This document shows, piece by piece, positions 6,576 through 8,169 of a DNA stretch of 8,169 nucleotides. Source of the DNA: Solirubrobacter sp044865965 (GTDB lineage Bacteria > Actinomycetota > Thermoleophilia > Solirubrobacterales > Solirubrobacteraceae); contig JBIOTP010000025.1 in assembly GCA_044865965.1 (NCBI GenBank), positions 1 to 8,169 of the forward strand, written 5' to 3'. The translations under genes and the position numbers were made by a program. The stretch's first letter is position 1; every line of letters starts with the position of its first letter. Below the pieces are notes generated by a model that worked only from the letters and a program-made list of their open reading frames with translations, was not told where the DNA came from and searched no databases.

Positions 6576-6582
6576 TATGCTA
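6576..6582. promoter_or_regulatory. overlapping divergent -10-like elements
   Basis: TATGCTA reads as TATGCT on the plus strand (6576-6581) and TAGCAT on the minus strand (6582-6577). Both fit the TANNNT pattern of actinobacterial -10 boxes. The minus-strand version would start transcription at about the SDR GTG codon, giving a leaderless mRNA; TTCCCA at 6605-6600 is a weak -35 match 17 bases upstream. The plus-strand version would give a leader of roughly 18 bases for the SnoaL gene, with no clear -35. The only intergenic DNA here is 36 bases, so both promoters must be packed into it or reach into the coding regions. Confidence 0.35.
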
Positions 6583-6602
6583 CCAGCCAATCGTTTGGTT
6601 GG
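6583..6602. promoter_or_regulatory. 20-bp imperfect palindrome in the divergent promoter region, candidate operator
   Basis: The pattern is CCAnCCAAnCGnTTGGnTGG, with 8 of 10 base pairs symmetric about the central CG at 6592-6593. It occupies most of the gap between the divergent SDR and SnoaL starts and abuts the -10-like elements, so a bound protein could control both operons at once. The length and CCAA...TTGG half-sites are typical of TetR-family operators, but no regulator gene is present in the window to pair with it. The AT-rich 17-bp palindrome at 4303-4319 is a different sequence, so if both are operators they probably serve different regulators. Confidence 0.5.
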
Positions 6603-6605
6603 GAA

Positions 6606-7397
6606 ATGAGGGTCATGACAGCAGATCCGCAGGCGATCCTGAGCGCCTACTTCGACGGCATCAACGCCGAGCGCTACGAGGAGGTGGGCGCGCTGTTCGC
6701 GCCCGACGGGGAGATCGTCGCCCCGGGGGCGCATCCGCGCGGCCCGGAGGAGATCGCGCGCTACTTCACGGCCGCCCTGCGGCCCTACCCGGTCCATCGC
6801 GACGAGCCGGGCACGCCCGCGGTCTGTGGGCGCACGGCCGTCGTCGAGGTCCACTTCACCGGCGCGCTGGCGTCCGGGGCGCCGATGGAGTTCGACGCGC
6901 TCGACGTCTTCGAGCTCGGGGACGACGGGCGGATCGCGCGGCTGACCACCTGGTACGACTCGCACCGCGTGCGCGCCGACCTCGCCGCCGCCCAGGCGCT
7001 CGACGGCACGCCGGAGGCGACCCTGCGCGCCGCGGCCGGCCTCGTGCGGCGCGGGCGCGCGCAGCGCCTGGAGGGCCGCTGGCGCAGCGCGCCGGCGGTG
7101 CTGGCGGCGCGTGCGGTGCGGCTCGACGTGGACGCGCCGTCGCTGACCGGCGCCGATCTCGTCGCCGCCGGCGTGCGGGCCGGCGACATCGCGCTCGTGC
7201 GCGCGCCCGACGGCGTGAGCGTCGCGCCGGATGTCGCGGCGGCGGCCGTGGCGGTGCAGGGCACGGTGGCCGAGGCGCCGCCCGGGCTCGCGGTCGGCGA
7301 GGGCTGGGCGCTGCACGCGCTGCCCGCCGGCTGGCAGGGGCTGCTCGTGTCCGCGCCCGGCGGGGACGGCCGCGCGAACGCGGTGGCGCTCACGTGA
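6606..7397 (+). CDS. SnoaL/NTF2-like protein with an unusual cyclase-like C-terminal half
   Basis: The product is 263 residues, about twice the length of a single SnoaL-like domain. Residues 7-125 form the NTF2/SnoaL cone: PQAILSAYFDGINAERYEEV helix, LFAPDGEIVAPG, RGPEEIARYF, and the strand pair ending LTTWYDSHRV. Such domains act as isomerases, cyclases, hydratases or ligand carriers. After an Arg/Ala-rich linker (126-165), residues 168-263 include LTGADLVAAGVRAGDIALVRA and LHALPAGWQ followed by APGGDGRANAVAL. These look like pieces of the kynurenine formamidase/putative cyclase family, without its metal-binding HxGTHxDxPxH motif. That similarity is judged by eye. ATG at 6606 is chosen; an in-frame ATG at 6615 is an equal alternative, and neither has a well-spaced ribosome site. 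The stop overlaps the racemase-like gene (GTGA), so the two form one unit. Function unknown. Confidence 0.75.
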   Translation: MRVMTADPQAILSAYFDGINAERYEEVGALFAPDGEIVAPGAHPRGPEEIARYFTAALRPYPVHRDEPGTPAVCGRTAVVEVHFTGALASGAPMEFDALDVFELGDDGRIARLTTWYDSHRVRADLAAAQALDGTPEATLRAAAGLVRRGRAQRLEGRWRSAPAVLAARAVRLDVDAPSLTGADLVAAGVRAGDIALVRAPDGVSVAPDVAAAAVAVQGTVAEAPPGLAVGEGWALHALPAGWQGLLVSAPGGDGRANAVALT

Positions 7398-8169
7398 GCG
7401 GTCCGCTCGCCGGCATCCGCGTGCTCGACCTGTGCCGGCTGCTGCCAGGCGCGTTCGCCACGGCGCTGCTCGCGGACCTCGGCGCCGAGGTGATCAAGGT
7501 CGAGCGGCCCGGGGGCGGGGATCCCATGCGCGCCTACGAGCCCCGGATCGGCGGCACGTCCGCGTACTCCTGGGTGGCCGACCGCAACAAGCGCTCGCTC
7601 GCGCTCGACCTGCGCGATCCGCGCGGGGCCGAGGCGCTCCTGCGGCTCGCGGAGGGCGCCGGCGCGCTCGTCGAGAGCTTCCGGCCCGGCGTCGCCGACC
7701 GCCTCGGCGTCGGCTACGAGGCGGTGCGGGCGGTCAACCCCGCGCTCGTCTACTGCTCGATCTCCGGCTACGGCGCCGACGGGCCGCTCGGCCAGGTCGC
7801 CGGGCACGACATCAACTACCTCGGGCGCGCCGGCGTGCTGAGCGTCACCGGCGCGGGCGGGCGGCCCGCGATCCCCGGCGTGCAGGTGGCCGACGTCGCG
7901 GGCGGCTCGCTGATGGCGGTCGCCGGCCTGCTGGCCGCGCTCGTCCACGCCCAGCGCACCGGCGAGGGCGACCACGTCGACGTGTCCATGACCGACGGCG
8001 CGTTCGCGCTGCTCACCCTCAGCCTCGGCGCGTACTTCGCGGACGGGCGCGTCCCGGGGATCGAGCGCGAGCTGCTCAACGGCGGCTACCCCTGCTACGG
8101 GGTCTACGCCTGCGCGGACGGCCGCCACCTGACGGTCGGGGCGCTCGAGCGGCCGTTCTGGGAGGCGCT
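7394..8169 (+). CDS. alpha-methylacyl-CoA racemase-type CaiB/BaiF (family III CoA-transferase) protein, 3' truncated
   Basis: The first 258 residues of a protein whose family is usually about 360 long; no stop occurs before the window ends. It opens with LAGIRVLDLCRLLPGAFATALLADLGAEVIKVE, the CaiB/BaiF N-terminus. GHDINYL with His138, the segment VADVAGGSLM with Asp167, and VGALERPFW with Glu252 match the three catalytic residues of mycobacterial alpha-methylacyl-CoA racemase (His126, Asp156, Glu241) in order and nearly in spacing. GHDINYL in particular marks racemases rather than CoA-transferases. The known reaction is interconversion of (2R)- and (2S)-2-methylacyl-CoA so that branched, isoprenoid or sterol side chains can enter beta-oxidation. 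The GTG start overlaps the SnoaL stop. This is the best clue in the window to a methyl-branched substrate. A CoA-transferase activity on another acid is the main alternative. Confidence 0.88.
   Translation, partial: MSGPLAGIRVLDLCRLLPGAFATALLADLGAEVIKVERPGGGDPMRAYEPRIGGTSAYSWVADRNKRSLALDLRDPRGAEALLRLAEGAGALVESFRPGVADRLGVGYEAVRAVNPALVYCSISGYGADGPLGQVAGHDINYLGRAGVLSVTGAGGRPAIPGVQVADVAGGSLMAVAGLLAALVHAQRTGEGDHVDVSMTDGAFALLTLSLGAYFADGRVPGIERELLNGGYPCYGVYACADGRHLTVGALERPFWEA

Overview
This window comes from a very GC-rich genome. Nearly every codon ends in G or C, GTG starts are frequent, and neighbouring genes overlap by 1-7 bases. This fits a high-GC actinobacterium. A Thermoleophilia/Solirubrobacterales-type organism is a plausible but unproven guess. 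I see no rRNA, tRNA, CRISPR array, insertion sequence or phage gene.

Layout. Bases 1-4218 hold a plus-strand operon: the last codons of a probable VOC-fold protein, a 3-hydroxyacyl-CoA dehydrogenase, a phytoene-desaturase-like FAD oxidoreductase, and a three-domain Old Yellow Enzyme of the 2,4-dienoyl-CoA reductase / trimethylamine dehydrogenase type. Stops and starts overlap throughout (GTGA, ATGA, TGATG). Bases 4219-4381 are the gap between convergent operons. It holds two weak hairpins and a striking AT-rich perfect palindrome. Bases 4382-6569 hold a minus-strand operon, in transcription order SDR dehydrogenase, hotdog thioesterase, metallo-beta-lactamase-fold hydrolase, again with overlapping ends. 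Bases 6570-6605 are a compact divergent promoter region containing a 20-bp imperfect palindrome. From 6606 a second plus-strand unit begins with a SnoaL-like protein that has an unusual C-terminal half. It is followed, with a GTGA overlap, by an alpha-methylacyl-CoA racemase-type family III CoA-transferase homologue that runs off the window.

How the genes may work together (inference). The mix of 3-hydroxyacyl-CoA dehydrogenase, flavin enoate/dienoyl-CoA reductase, FAD desaturase-like oxidoreductase, SDR, thioesterase, MBL hydrolase and 2-methylacyl-CoA racemase looks like a catabolic cluster for a methyl-branched or alicyclic (isoprenoid, terpenoid or steroid-like) carboxylic acid handled as its CoA thioester. 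The substrate cannot be read from the sequence.

The most interesting details are departures from family consensus at key positions. The Old Yellow Enzyme lacks one of four Fe-S cysteines and the usual active-site Tyr. The thioesterase lacks the HGG motif. The SDR has His for the catalytic Asn. The SnoaL protein carries what looks like a catalytically empty piece of a kynurenine-formamidase-like cyclase. Two palindromes are candidate operators for a regulator encoded outside the window.
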